The notes beneath the pieces are model-generated. The model saw only the letters and a list, made by a program, of their open reading frames with translations. It was not told the origin of the DNA and searched no databases. From Marinococcus luteus_A (GTDB lineage Bacteria > Bacillota > Bacilli > Bacillales > Marinococcaceae): a DNA stretch of 64,000 nucleotides. Where the stretch lies: NCBI RefSeq assembly GCF_034497705.1, contig NZ_JAXRUV010000005.1, positions 155,745 to 219,744 of the forward strand, in the 5' to 3' direction. Position 1 is the stretch's first letter, and each line of letters opens with the position of its first letter. The translations under genes and the position numbers were made by a program. Shown one piece after another: positions 1-8,220 of the stretch.

Positions 1-32
1 ACAACTAAACAGTGCTGGATATCCGAACAGTT

Positions 33-73
33 AAAAAAGCCGGACGAAGCGTTAACTTCCGTCCGGCTTTTTT
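33..73. terminator. Bidirectional terminator 3' of yuzD
   Basis: A 7-bp GC-rich stem (GCCGGAC / GTCCGGC) is flanked by A6 on the left and T6 on the right, so it can end transcription in both directions. It overlaps the yuzD stop codon and would also stop anything entering from the left edge. Confidence 0.85.
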
Positions 74-404
74 ATTCCTTTGATTCTTCTGTCGTTCCCG
101 GGGCCGGTGCTTTCGTCTTGTCAATTTCTCTGTAGACAGCTTTGAGTCGTGGGTTTCCTTCTGCTACTACTGTTCCGTTCACTGTTACGAGAGGATAAAA
201 GTATTCTTCCTGCCGGACTTTTTCCGCCACGGCATCAGAAGCCGACCCCGGGTCTTCAATATCAATATGTTCTACATTGGGAGGGTTTTCCGGATACTTT
301 CTCTGCACTGCAGCTTCGAGCCACTCTGCCGTTTCCCGGCTTGAGGGAAGATTCACGCAGCTCGGACACTTTTTTTCCGCTCCATAAACTTTTATCATGA
401 TCAC
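72..404 (-). CDS. yuzD: YuzD-family protein (DUF1462), thioredoxin-like
   Basis: Small cytosolic protein of about 110 residues resembling Bacillus YuzD, a thioredoxin-fold family of unknown function. A CPSC motif lies near the N-terminus after the first beta strand, and a conserved EYFYPLV stretch lies mid-protein. The family is often called a putative disulfide oxidoreductase, but no substrate is known. GTG at 404 has a GGGG ribosome site 7 nt upstream; ATG at 398 is an alternative. It is divergent from yutI, the same pairing as in B. subtilis, which suggests but does not prove a link to Fe-S or redox work. Confidence 0.85.
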   Translation of the reverse strand: MIMIKVYGAEKKCPSCVNLPSSRETAEWLEAAVQRKYPENPPNVEHIDIEDPGSASDAVAEKVRQEEYFYPLVTVNGTVVAEGNPRLKAVYREIDKTKAPAPGTTEESKE

Positions 405-468
405 ACACCAGCCCCTTTTTCTATATCATACTATATCTTTGCTTTCTTCACTATTTCTCCTGCCCGGT

Positions 469-507
469 TGATAATGATTGTCAAACAGCACCTGTTCATA
501 GTAGAAT
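469..507 (+). promoter_or_regulatory. yutI promoter with Fur-like box over the -35
   Basis: TTGTCA (478-483) and TAGAAT (502-507) are 18 bp apart and precede yutI. The -35 is embedded in TGATAATGATTGTCA (469-483), which differs from the 7-1-7 Fur consensus TGATAATnATTATCA at one position. That placement would let a Fur-type repressor block RNA polymerase. The motif is seen; regulation is inferred. Confidence 0.6.
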
Positions 508-581
508 GCATATATACGTGATGACATTTGAACATAACAGCCCTACGGTTTATAATAAAAGTATTGAAAGGAGAGATCAAC

Positions 582-824
582 ATGCCACAAACGACAGAAG
601 ATATGCATGCACAGGTTCAGGAGGTTCTTGAAAAGCTCCGTCCCTTCCTGCTTCGCGATGGAGGCGACGTAGAACTTGTAGATATTGAAGACGGCATCGT
701 TATGGTCCGCCTAATGGGAGCATGCGGCTCATGCCCTTCCTCTACAATTACACTGAAAGCCGGTATCGAACGTGCTCTTTTAGAAGAGGTACCGGGAGTT
801 AAAGAACTCGAGCAGGTATTTTAA
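582..824 (+). CDS. yutI: NifU-like Fe-S scaffold/carrier protein YutI
   Basis: An 80-residue stand-alone NifU C-terminal domain. The CxxC (C48-GS-C51, within MGACGSCPSS) is the site where such proteins hold a labile cluster and pass it to apoproteins. The ATG at 582 is chosen because GAAAGGAG sits 8 nt upstream; an upstream TTG in frame lacks a ribosome site and adds unconserved residues. A terminator follows, so it is monocistronic. Likely clients in this window include LipA and IlvD, though that is inference. Confidence 0.93.
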   Translation: MPQTTEDMHAQVQEVLEKLRPFLLRDGGDVELVDIEDGIVMVRLMGACGSCPSSTITLKAGIERALLEEVPGVKELEQVF

Positions 825-839
825 TAGACGGTAACCGCA

Positions 840-875
840 AAAAAGCTCAGGGCATTTAACGCTCTGAGCTTTTTT
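840..875. terminator. Bidirectional terminator between yutI and thrB
   Basis: Stem AAGCTCAG / CTGAGCTT with a 13-nt loop, A-run on the left and T6 on the right. It ends yutI on the plus strand and the hom-thrC-thrB operon on the minus strand. Confidence 0.9.
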
Positions 876-894
876 ATATACTTTTATTTCTATT

Positions 895-1824
895 TCAAAC
901 CGAGCTTGATACCCCTGCCGGCTGATTAACATAGTGTACGCTTGAGCCGAAGGGAGCCGGTTTTGCTGTTTCGACCCGGAAGTCTGGATAGTCTTCCTGG
1001 ATCGCCTGTTTCACTTCTTCCCCTTTGCCACTCGGAACGAAGCAGAGAATAGTCGGACCGGCGCCGCTTAACGCTGCCCCGTAGGCTCCGTACTGGCGAA
1101 TGCCGCTGAGCATTTCCTCCAGACCAGGCACCATATCTGCGCGGTACGGATGGTGAAAGACGTCCCGCACCATCATTTCGCCGGCCATTTTCCAATCTTC
1201 TTTTAAAATAGCTGCCACCAGCACGTTACTTACTGCGCTTCCGTGAATAGCTGTGGCGTAAGGAAGTTCAGAAGGAAGCGCTCCCCTCGCTTTTTTAGTC
1301 AGAAGCTCACTGTCCGGGATGGCAAGTACAAGGTCCACATCCGGTACACCGCAGTGCATCACGTGTGTTTTTTCCTCTCCGTAGGCACCGACGATCAATC
1401 CGCCATACAGCGATGGGCCAACGTTGTCAGGATGCCCTTCCCAGCCGCTTGCAAACTGCATTTTTTCTTCCTTCGACCGGTGCAGTCCGGCCATTTCGTC
1501 TGCCAGTTCGATACCAGCAATAATTGCCGAAGCACTGCTCCCAAGTCCTCTTGCGAGCGGGATATCACTCACCATTTCCACGCGGCAGGGGGACAGTTCC
1601 ACATCGTATTCAGCGGCGTAAGCTGTGGCCGCCTGATAAACAAGATTATTTTCTTTGTTTGGCAGGCTGCTGAGCTCGGACGAATTCGAGAAAAATTCCC
1701 ACTCCTCCGCCCGGTCGATGTAAAGCGTAAGATAGCGGTTGACTGCTACCCCTACAGAATCAAACCCTGGTCCTAAATTCGCTGAACTGGCCGGCACAGT
1801 GATCGACAATCTTTTATCAGCCAC
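895..1824 (-). CDS. thrB: Homoserine kinase
   Basis: GHMP-family kinase that phosphorylates L-homoserine with ATP to O-phosphohomoserine, the substrate of ThrC. The N-terminal VPASSANLGPGFDS and the ATP loop GLGSSASA are diagnostic; a C-terminal GAALSGAGPT motif completes the fold. The start is GTG at 1824, giving 309 residues: AGGGAGGAG lies 6 nt upstream and the GTG overlaps the thrC stop by 8 nt. A longer frame from 1866 would begin well inside thrC and is unlikely. Last gene of the threonine operon. Confidence 0.96.
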   Translation of the reverse strand: MADKRLSITVPASSANLGPGFDSVGVAVNRYLTLYIDRAEEWEFFSNSSELSSLPNKENNLVYQAATAYAAEYDVELSPCRVEMVSDIPLARGLGSSASAIIAGIELADEMAGLHRSKEEKMQFASGWEGHPDNVGPSLYGGLIVGAYGEEKTHVMHCGVPDVDLVLAIPDSELLTKKARGALPSELPYATAIHGSAVSNVLVAAILKEDWKMAGEMMVRDVFHHPYRADMVPGLEEMLSGIRQYGAYGAALSGAGPTILCFVPSGKGEEVKQAIQEDYPDFRVETAKPAPFGSSVHYVNQPAGVSSSV

Positions 1825-2884
1825 GAACGACTCCTCCCTTGATATGCTCCATAAATGCTTCTTCATTATTTGGAATAACCGTTGGTTTCACCGTCACTTT
1901 ATCAATCGCTGTACTCGGGTCTTTTAGTCCGTTTCCGGTAAGGACGCAAACAACCGAAGAACCTTTTTTGATTTTTCCGCTATCGATCTGTTTTTTAAGC
2001 CCCGCCAGAGAAGCACAGGAAGCCGGCTCTGCAAAAACGCCTTCTGTTTTGGCAAGCAGCTGATAAGCTTCAACAATCTCATCGTCTGTCACCATATCAA
2101 TGCGGCCGTCTGATTCTTCTGTCACCCGGATAGCTTTATCCCAGCTTGCCGGATTACCAATACGTATAGCCGTAGCGATCGTTTCCGGATCTTTGACAAC
2201 TTCGCCGCGTACAATGGCCGCTGCCCCTTCTGCTTCAAAGCCAAGCATATTTGGCAGGCCGGTCTGATGCTGCTCATGGTACTCTTTAAACCCTTTCCAG
2301 TAAGCCGTGATGTTTCCGGCGTTGCCCACCGGGATGCAGAGAGCATCCGGTGCTTTTCCGAGTGCTTCACAGACTTCGTACGCAGCAGTTTTCTGGCCTT
2401 CAATACGATAAGGGTTCACGGAATTCACGAGAGTGATCGGTTCCTTTTCACTGATGCTCCGGACGATTTCGAGCGCGTTATCGAAGTTGCCCTGGATTTC
2501 AAACACTTCGGCTCCGTACATAACGGCCTGGGCCAGCTTCCCGAGCGCAATTTTTCCTTCCGGAATGACAACGATCGTGCGGAGGCCGGCTCTCGTACCA
2601 TAGGCAGCTGCCGCTGCAGAGGTGTTTCCTGTGGAAGCGCATATAATAGCTTTACTTCCCTCTTCCTTCGCTTTAGCTACCGCCATCACCATCCCACGGT
2701 CTTTAAACGAGCCCGTAGGGTTGGTGCCTTCTGTCTTCACGTGAATGTTCACGCCCCATTCTTCCGACAGTCGCTCAAGTGGTATTAACGGCGTATTGCC
2801 TTCATTCAGGGAAAGCGCCGGCGTATTTTCTGTTACTGGTAAAAAATCTTTATACTGCTTTAAAAGTCCCTGCCAAGCACTCAT
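1817..2884 (-). CDS. thrC: Threonine synthase
   Basis: PLP enzyme of the tryptophan synthase beta fold that converts O-phosphohomoserine to threonine and phosphate. The PLP lysine is K61 in GSFKDRGM, and the phosphate-binding turn (STGNTSAAAAAYG) and a C-terminal TGNGLKDP stretch are visible. At 355 residues it is the short, B. subtilis-like form. Its ATG directly abuts the hom stop (TAAATG), so translational coupling is likely. Confidence 0.97.
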   Translation of the reverse strand: MSAWQGLLKQYKDFLPVTENTPALSLNEGNTPLIPLERLSEEWGVNIHVKTEGTNPTGSFKDRGMVMAVAKAKEEGSKAIICASTGNTSAAAAAYGTRAGLRTIVVIPEGKIALGKLAQAVMYGAEVFEIQGNFDNALEIVRSISEKEPITLVNSVNPYRIEGQKTAAYEVCEALGKAPDALCIPVGNAGNITAYWKGFKEYHEQHQTGLPNMLGFEAEGAAAIVRGEVVKDPETIATAIRIGNPASWDKAIRVTEESDGRIDMVTDDEIVEAYQLLAKTEGVFAEPASCASLAGLKKQIDSGKIKKGSSVVCVLTGNGLKDPSTAIDKVTVKPTVIPNNEEAFMEHIKGGVVRG

Positions 2885-4186
2885 TTAGCTTCCTCCCTCT
2901 ACACGGTAGCTGCTTTTAATATCTATTACAACATCAAGACTGTTTAACGCCGTTTGAAGCCGTTTATATACGTCGAGTGATGTTGTATGCGTAATAATGA
3001 CAATTTCTGCGGTGTTCACCATTCCTTCCACCGGCCATTGAACGAGACGTTCAAAGCTTACATCCTCTTCAGCGAAAATCGAGGTGAGAGCTGCAAAGGT
3101 GCCGGTGGCGTCTTTCACGTGCAGGCGGAGAAAGTATTTCGAAAATACTTCATTATCCGGCTTAATATGCTTTTCATTCAGCGGCTCACCGACATGCTGT
3201 CCGCTGACGCCGAGACGCATATTGCGTACAGAAGTGACAAGATCCGAAACTACCGCTGTGGCAGTTGGAAGCGCTCCGGCTCCCGGGCCGTAAAACATTG
3301 TTTCTCCTACCGCTTCGCCGTAAATATACACAGCGTTGTATTCGTTTTGCACTGATGACAGCGGATGGTCATTTGGCAGCATCATTGGCTGCACTGCAAG
3401 TTCCACCTTCCCGTTTTTCCGTTCGGCCAATCCGATCAGCTTTAACGTATAGCCCATCTGCCGGCAGTAGGCAAGATCATCTGTTGTAATGGACGTAATG
3501 CCTTCAACCGTAACGTCTGAAAGCTCCACATTCATGGAAAAGCCGAGGTTCGCCAGAATAGCTACTTTTCTGGCAGCATCAAGACCTTCGACATCCGCCG
3601 TAGGATCGCTCTCTGCAAATCCAAGCTCCTGCGCTTCAAGCAGAACTTCCTGGTAAGGACGGTCATCCTGGCTCATTTTCGTCAGCACATAGTTAGTCGT
3701 TCCGTTCACGATGCCCATCATTTTTGTGATCCGGTCGGAGGCAAGCCCTTCCGTAAGACCTCGCAGCACCGGAATTCCTCCGGCTACGCTCGCTTCATAA
3801 AACAAATCGCAGTGATTGTCCGCTGCGATTTTTAACAGCTCTGCCCCGTGGAGGGCCATCAAGTCTTTATTCGCAGTAACAACGCTCTTGCCCTGCTGCA
3901 ATGCCTGGGTAATATACTTTCTTGCCTGGTCCACACTCCCCATCACTTCAATAACCGTGTGGATCTCAGGATCGCCGAGCACGTCATCTGCCTCTAGCGT
4001 CAGTTGGTCTTCCCGTAAACTTACCTGACCGGTCCTCGGTTTTTCCAAGTCACGTACCAGGGCTTTTTTTAAAAACACATCAGCACCCACCTGGTGCTGA
4101 AGCTCTTGTTTATGCTCTTCCAATAGCTGAGCCACACCGGCTCCAACCGTTCCAAATCCAAGCATACCTACGGCAATTTTTTCCAT
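2885..4186 (-). CDS. hom: Homoserine dehydrogenase with C-terminal ACT domain
   Basis: Reduces aspartate semialdehyde to homoserine, the branch point to threonine and methionine. The N-terminal Rossmann motif GFGTVGAGV, the catalytic-domain GIVNGTTNY and TADVEGLDAARK segments, and an ACT domain in roughly the last 85 residues (beginning near the LRLHVKDATGTFA segment) are in the usual order. The ACT domain is the expected site for threonine feedback. First gene of hom-thrC-thrB; the promoter and two inverted repeats lie upstream. Confidence 0.97.
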   Translation of the reverse strand: MEKIAVGMLGFGTVGAGVAQLLEEHKQELQHQVGADVFLKKALVRDLEKPRTGQVSLREDQLTLEADDVLGDPEIHTVIEVMGSVDQARKYITQALQQGKSVVTANKDLMALHGAELLKIAADNHCDLFYEASVAGGIPVLRGLTEGLASDRITKMMGIVNGTTNYVLTKMSQDDRPYQEVLLEAQELGFAESDPTADVEGLDAARKVAILANLGFSMNVELSDVTVEGITSITTDDLAYCRQMGYTLKLIGLAERKNGKVELAVQPMMLPNDHPLSSVQNEYNAVYIYGEAVGETMFYGPGAGALPTATAVVSDLVTSVRNMRLGVSGQHVGEPLNEKHIKPDNEVFSKYFLRLHVKDATGTFAALTSIFAEEDVSFERLVQWPVEGMVNTAEIVIITHTTSLDVYKRLQTALNSLDVVIDIKSSYRVEGGS

Positions 4187-4242
4187 TCCTGCTACACTCC
4201 TAACTCCCTCTAAAACCTTTATTACATTCTTTATTTATATAA

Positions 4243-4310
4243 TGTTTATTTTAGGTAAACAAATGTCTTTCTATAAAGGACATTATAACGATATTATTTT
4301 CAACTCGCAA
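4243..4310 (-). promoter_or_regulatory. hom-thrCB promoter and palindromic leader
   Basis: On the minus strand TTGCGA (4305-4310) and TATAAT (4282-4287) are spaced 17 bp. Downstream in the leader are two inverted repeats: TGTC...GACA near the start site (4264-4282) and TGTTTA-N7-TAAACA (4243-4261). These could be operators for a threonine-responsive repressor. No T-box or riboswitch fold is apparent in the leader, which is only about 100 nt. Confidence 0.6.
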
Positions 4311-4328
4311 CCATTACAGCAAAAAAAG

Positions 4329-5099
4329 CTATAGATAACCAGCCCATTCTGCCAGTGTTTCTACCTGGTAGGCAGGAGGAGTTTCTTTAGCCGCAGCCAC
4401 CTCCCTGCTGGTGACTCCTGTGTTTACATGAATGGTATCTATTCCTGCCCGTATCCCGGCGAGAATATCGGTATCATAATTGTCCCCAATTAACGCCACT
4501 TCATCTTTAGCCACGCCGACTGCCTGCATCGCCATGTCCACCATAATAGGCTGCGGCTTGCCGATAAAAATCGGATTTTTCTGCGCAGCCGTCGTAACGA
4601 CCGACGTGAGCGCCCCATTGCCAGGATGAAAGCCCTGTTCGGTCGGAATAGCCACGTCTTCATTAGTGGAAATAAACATGGCCCCGCTTCGCACCGCCAC
4701 TGTCGCCTTACTAAGTTTATCGTATGTAATGCTGCGGTCCATACCCATTACAACGGCGTCCGGGTTGGTTTCTGTAAGACGGAAGCCGTAACCCTCCAAT
4801 GCTTCCTGAAGCCCCTGCTCGCCAATTACATATACCGTGGCGGAAGGAGCCTGTTCGTGTAAATATCTGGCTGTCGCAAGGGACGTTGTCATCACCTGGT
4901 CTGCTTCGCACTTCACTCCCATGCCTGCCAGTCGTTCCGCAACCGTTTCGGGGGAGGAGGTGGAGTTATTGGTTATATATAAATGCGGGATACCTTTATC
5001 ATGAAGCTGATTCACAAACCGTACAGCTTCCGGAATTGGTTCGCTGCCCCGGTACATCGTGCCGTCCAGATCAATTAAATATGCTTTATACGTTTTCAT
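4329..5099 (-). CDS. yutF: HAD-superfamily phosphatase, NagD/YutF type
   Basis: A 256-residue cytosolic phosphatase with the HAD catalytic motif DLDGTMYRG, where the first Asp is the nucleophile. Motif II (ITNNSTSS) and the C-terminal metal motif IGDNYDTDI follow in order. The C2B-type cap between motifs II and III marks the NagD/YutF subfamily, which acts on sugar phosphates and similar small substrates; the physiological one is not evident. GAGGAGAT precedes the ATG. It follows yutE closely, as in B. subtilis. Confidence 0.93.
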   Translation of the reverse strand: MKTYKAYLIDLDGTMYRGSEPIPEAVRFVNQLHDKGIPHLYITNNSTSSPETVAERLAGMGVKCEADQVMTTSLATARYLHEQAPSATVYVIGEQGLQEALEGYGFRLTETNPDAVVMGMDRSITYDKLSKATVAVRSGAMFISTNEDVAIPTEQGFHPGNGALTSVVTTAAQKNPIFIGKPQPIMVDMAMQAVGVAKDEVALIGDNYDTDILAGIRAGIDTIHVNTGVTSREVAAAKETPPAYQVETLAEWAGYL

Positions 5100-5114
5100 G
5101 GCCGTTCATCTCCT

Positions 5115-5573
5115 CTATTCCTTCGTATCCTTCTCCTCGGGCAGGAAGGCAGATACCGGTCCGAGCTCCTCCTCGAGATAATTTCTTACCGACGGGCTCA
5201 CTTTCTCTACAGCGGGCTCCGCTTCCTCGAGCACCTGCCTGATTTCAGCGGATTCAATAGCAGTAAATTCCTGCACGAGCTTTTTCCGGAATGCCACTAA
5301 AGGCTTCAGCCGGCTGATCACTTCAGATTCGAGCACCCGTTCGTCTTCAAGGATATCGAGAATATCTTCATAGCTGCCCGGATCTCTCATAATAAAACCA
5401 TCAATCATCTGATTGCCGACGTCTATCAGCGCTTCAATCCATCCGTGCGCGAGTCTTTCGAGCGCTAGCTGCGTGCCTGCCGTGCTTTCCTCGCGGATCT
5501 GCTTATATATACGTCCGAGCTGCTCCATATACTGCAGACGGTCCTCAATTTGTTTCCGGTCTACAAAATACAT
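5115..5573 (-). CDS. yutE: DUF86/HepT-like HEPN protein YutE
   Basis: A 152-residue helical protein of the DUF86 (UPF0331/YutE) family, related to HepT toxins of HepT-MNT pairs. It has the family signature IEALIDVGNQMIDGF and MRDPGSYEDI. The usual RNase motif Rx4-6H is not intact: the aligned stretch reads FRKKLVQEF, with Gln where His is expected. No MNT nucleotidyltransferase partner is adjacent; the neighbour is yutF. It is probably a housekeeping relative rather than an active toxin. The ATG at 5573 has AAAGGAGG upstream. Confidence 0.85.
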   Translation of the reverse strand: MYFVDRKQIEDRLQYMEQLGRIYKQIREESTAGTQLALERLAHGWIEALIDVGNQMIDGFIMRDPGSYEDILDILEDERVLESEVISRLKPLVAFRKKLVQEFTAIESAEIRQVLEEAEPAVEKVSPSVRNYLEEELGPVSAFLPEEKDTKE

Positions 5574-5729
5574 TATTCTGCCTCCTTTTCTCATTCTCTA
5601 TGGTAGCATATCTAAACGCTTCTGCAGATAAAACCACCGCTGAAGACGGCACATAAATATGGTAAGATAGTTAAGCATTTTGCAATCTTTACATATGAGT
5701 CTTCTTACAGGAAAGGATGAAATCTATTT

Positions 5730-6701
5730 ATGGATAGAGAATTGGCGCTTGAAATTGTACGTGTTACAGAGGCTGCCGCTGTTTCTTCTGCCCAGTGGCT
5801 TGGACGGGGGAGAAAAATAGAAGCGGATGATGCTGCTACGACTTCGATGAGGTCCATGTTTGACTCTGTGCACTGCCGCGGAACAGTCGTCATCGGTGAA
5901 GGGGAACTCGACGAAGCACCTATGCTCTATATCGGAGAAGAAGTGGGAGACGGAGAAGGCCCTGAGGTTGATATTGCTGTAGACCCGCTCGAAGGAACAA
6001 ATATTGTTGCAAGCGGCCGGGCCAACGCTGTCGCTGTCATTGCAATCGGGGACCGGGGCACACTTCTTCACGCGCCGGACATGTATATGGAAAAAATCGC
6101 GGTCGGACCGAAAGCTGCAGGGAATGTCCGCCTCGACGACCCGATTGAGACTACCATCGATACGATTGCTAAAACAAGCAACAAACGGGTCCGGGACGTC
6201 ACGGTTATTATCCAGGACCGCGAGCGTCATCAGCAGCTCATCGACCGCGTCCGGGCCAAAGGCGCCCGGGTAAAACTCTTTGGTGACGGGGATGTAGGGG
6301 CTTCCATCGCAGCTGCGCTTCCGCGCACCGGGATTGATTTATTCCTTGGCACCGGCGGAGCTCCGGAAGGTGTCATCTCAGCTGCCGCTATTAAAGCACT
6401 CGGCGGGGACATGCAGGCCCGCCTTGTACCCTCAGACGCCGAAGAAAAGGAACGCTGCAGAGTTATGGGAATTACAGACACGAGTAAGGTGCTTCAGCTG
6501 TCTGACCTCGTGAAAGGAGACGATGCTATATTCGCGGCCACCGGCGTTTCGAGCGGTGAACTGCTTGACGGAGTTCGTTTTCTTGGAGGTGATCTTGCCG
6601 AAACAGATTCTATCGTCATGCGGGCCAAAACCCGTACTGTCCGCTACATTAAAGCCCAGCATCACCTTGACTACAAACCCCACCTCCTTGCTGAAGAATA
6701 A
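5730..6701 (+). CDS. glpX: Class II fructose-1,6-bisphosphatase (GlpX)
   Basis: Hydrolyses fructose-1,6-bisphosphate to fructose-6-phosphate for gluconeogenesis. The Li-sensitive phosphatase fold shows its metal motifs: GEGELDE near residue 56, VDPLEGT near residue 85 and GTGGAPEGV near residue 210. Length 323 is typical. It lies opposite its neighbours between yutE and yutD, has a GAAAGGA ribosome site, and ends at its own terminator. In B. subtilis the glpX-type gene is elsewhere, so this is a local rearrangement. Confidence 0.96.
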   Translation: MDRELALEIVRVTEAAAVSSAQWLGRGRKIEADDAATTSMRSMFDSVHCRGTVVIGEGELDEAPMLYIGEEVGDGEGPEVDIAVDPLEGTNIVASGRANAVAVIAIGDRGTLLHAPDMYMEKIAVGPKAAGNVRLDDPIETTIDTIAKTSNKRVRDVTVIIQDRERHQQLIDRVRAKGARVKLFGDGDVGASIAAALPRTGIDLFLGTGGAPEGVISAAAIKALGGDMQARLVPSDAEEKERCRVMGITDTSKVLQLSDLVKGDDAIFAATGVSSGELLDGVRFLGGDLAETDSIVMRAKTRTVRYIKAQHHLDYKPHLLAEE

Positions 6702-6706
6702 TAAAC

Positions 6707-6731
6707 AAAAACCCCCGTGTCGGGGGTTTTT
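6707..6731. terminator. Bidirectional terminator between glpX and yutD
   Basis: A perfect 11-bp inverted repeat AAAAACCCCCG / CGGGGGTTTTT with a 3-nt loop. It ends glpX (+), and its right arm contains the yutD stop codon (-), so one hairpin serves both converging genes. Confidence 0.92.
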
Positions 6732-7050
6732 ACGTTACTGATTCTTCTGCTTCTTCCGGCGTTTCTTCCTTTTGCTCCTGGCGAACCTTTTTTAATACAA
6801 AATAGGCGCAGCCAAAATTACAGTACTCCAGCAAGTAATCTTCAAGGGTACCAATTTTAAAATCGTGGGGGACCTTTTTGCGGTCGTTTTCAAAGAAGCC
6901 GCGCATGCGAAGCTGCTCATGCCCCCAGTCCCCGACGACATAATCATACTTATTCAGTACTTCACTGTAACGCTCTTTAAATGCTTCTTCACTCCAGCCA
7001 TCCCGAAAGTTTTCGAGCAATTCGTAACGCTGTCCATGAACTTGAATCAA
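6730..7050 (-). CDS. yutD: YutD-family protein (DUF1027)
   Basis: A 106-residue cytosolic protein conserved in Bacillales, function unknown. Signature segments RDGWSEEAFKERYSEVLNKY (about residues 16-35) and EYCNFGCAYFVLKK near the end, with a Cys pair, match the family. The start is taken as TTG at 7050 because GAGGAGGGG lies 5 nt upstream and the family begins at this point. An ATG at 7101 would add 17 residues but falls inside the lipA terminator loop. The acidic C-terminal tail is not conserved in my recollection. Confidence 0.9.
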   Translation of the reverse strand: MIQVHGQRYELLENFRDGWSEEAFKERYSEVLNKYDYVVGDWGHEQLRMRGFFENDRKKVPHDFKIGTLEDYLLEYCNFGCAYFVLKKVRQEQKEETPEEAEESVT

Positions 7051-7084
7051 TGAGCTCCCCTCCTCTGCTGAGCCTGGCCCTTCC

Positions 7085-7123
7085 AAAAGAAAAACCAGCA
7101 TCCGAAAAGAGGAACTGGTTTTT
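7085..7123 (-). terminator. lipA terminator
   Basis: AAAAACCAG (minus strand from 7123) pairs with CTGGTTTTT (to 7090), followed by CTTTT. It lies just 3' of the lipA stop, so yutD probably has its own transcript or is reached by read-through. Confidence 0.8.
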
Positions 7124-7141
7124 CCAGGGGCGGTCTCTCAT

Positions 7142-8044
7142 TTATTGATACTTGCTTGCTTCCATCTGAACCTGTGCTTCGTTTACCTGCTCGTCAGCAT
7201 GATAGGAAGAACGGACAAGCGGCCCGGATTCACAGTGGCTGAATCCTTTTGTCATTGCAATTTCTTTCAGCTCCGCAAATTCTTCAGGCGTATAATATCT
7301 TTGTACTTTTAAATGCTTCTTCGTCGGCTGCAGATACTGTCCAATCGTCATAATATCCACGTCGTGTGCACGCAGGTCATCCATAGCCTGAATGATTTCC
7401 TCTTTTGTTTCTCCGAGGCCGACCATCAGACTCGATTTGGTGGGAATATCCGGATGAAGCTCTTTGGAATACTGAAGGAAATCCAGGGAACGACGATATT
7501 TTGCGCGGGCGCGCACCCGCGGCGTCAACCGTTCCACTGTTTCAATATTGTGGTTCAGGATGTTCGGTCTTGCTTCCATTAAAATATCCAGGTTTTCAGG
7601 GGTACCGGACATGTCTGATGGAAGCACTTCGATTGTCGTGCCAGGATTTTTCCGGCGGACAGCACGAATGGTTTCAGCGAATACTTCCGAGCCTCCGTCT
7701 TTAAGGTCATCTCTTGCTACGGCTGTAATGACGACGTGCTTCAGCCCCATTTGTTCCACGGAATCCGCAACACGTTCAGGCTCGCCCCAGTCCAGTTCGT
7801 TTGGAAGACCGGTTTTAACAGCGCAAAAACGGCAGCCGCGCGTACAGGTATCACCGAGGATCATGAATGTAGCCGTTTTTCTGACTGCCCAGCATTCGTG
7901 AATGTTCGGGCATCTGGCTTCTTCACATACCGTATGAAGATTTTTCTCGCGCATCATTTTTTTCAGCCCTTTGTAGGACTCATTAGTGTTTAGTTTTATT
8001 TTCAGCCATTCCGGCTTGCGGACGTATTCTTCCGTTTTTGCCAT
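7142..8044 (-). CDS. lipA: Lipoyl synthase (radical SAM)
   Basis: Inserts two sulfurs into protein-bound octanoyl groups, completing lipoate on GcvH and 2-oxoacid dehydrogenase E2 subunits. Both clusters are visible: the auxiliary-cluster cysteines C40, C45, C51 (CEEARCPNIHEC) and the radical-SAM cysteines C67, C71, C74 (CTRGCRFC, the CxxxCxxC form). The C-terminal RSSYHADEQ motif supplies the serine ligand. GGGAGTGAG precedes the ATG. A likely client, gcvH, is encoded 14 kb away in this window. Confidence 0.98.
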   Translation of the reverse strand: MAKTEEYVRKPEWLKIKLNTNESYKGLKKMMREKNLHTVCEEARCPNIHECWAVRKTATFMILGDTCTRGCRFCAVKTGLPNELDWGEPERVADSVEQMGLKHVVITAVARDDLKDGGSEVFAETIRAVRRKNPGTTIEVLPSDMSGTPENLDILMEARPNILNHNIETVERLTPRVRARAKYRRSLDFLQYSKELHPDIPTKSSLMVGLGETKEEIIQAMDDLRAHDVDIMTIGQYLQPTKKHLKVQRYYTPEEFAELKEIAMTKGFSHCESGPLVRSSYHADEQVNEAQVQMEASKYQ

Positions 8045-8220
8045 GTTGCTCTCACTCCCAGTTATGAATAATAAAAAGCATGTTTGTACTATATCTGTAA
8101 TATATGTTTGATTAGACTGGCCAGTTTTTACTGTTTTCCTTTATACTTTAACACGTTCCACAGGTTCAGACAATTCATAGACGTCCTTCTTTACTACCCG
8201 CCAATCCGTCAGCAGCCGAA

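Noticed and set aside
4187..4328. T-box or threonine leader before hom
   Set aside because: Leader is short, lacks the T-box sequence and has no terminator/antiterminator pair.
5115..5573. HepT-MNT toxin-antitoxin system
   Set aside because: No MNT partner is adjacent and the HEPN catalytic His is absent in the aligned motif.
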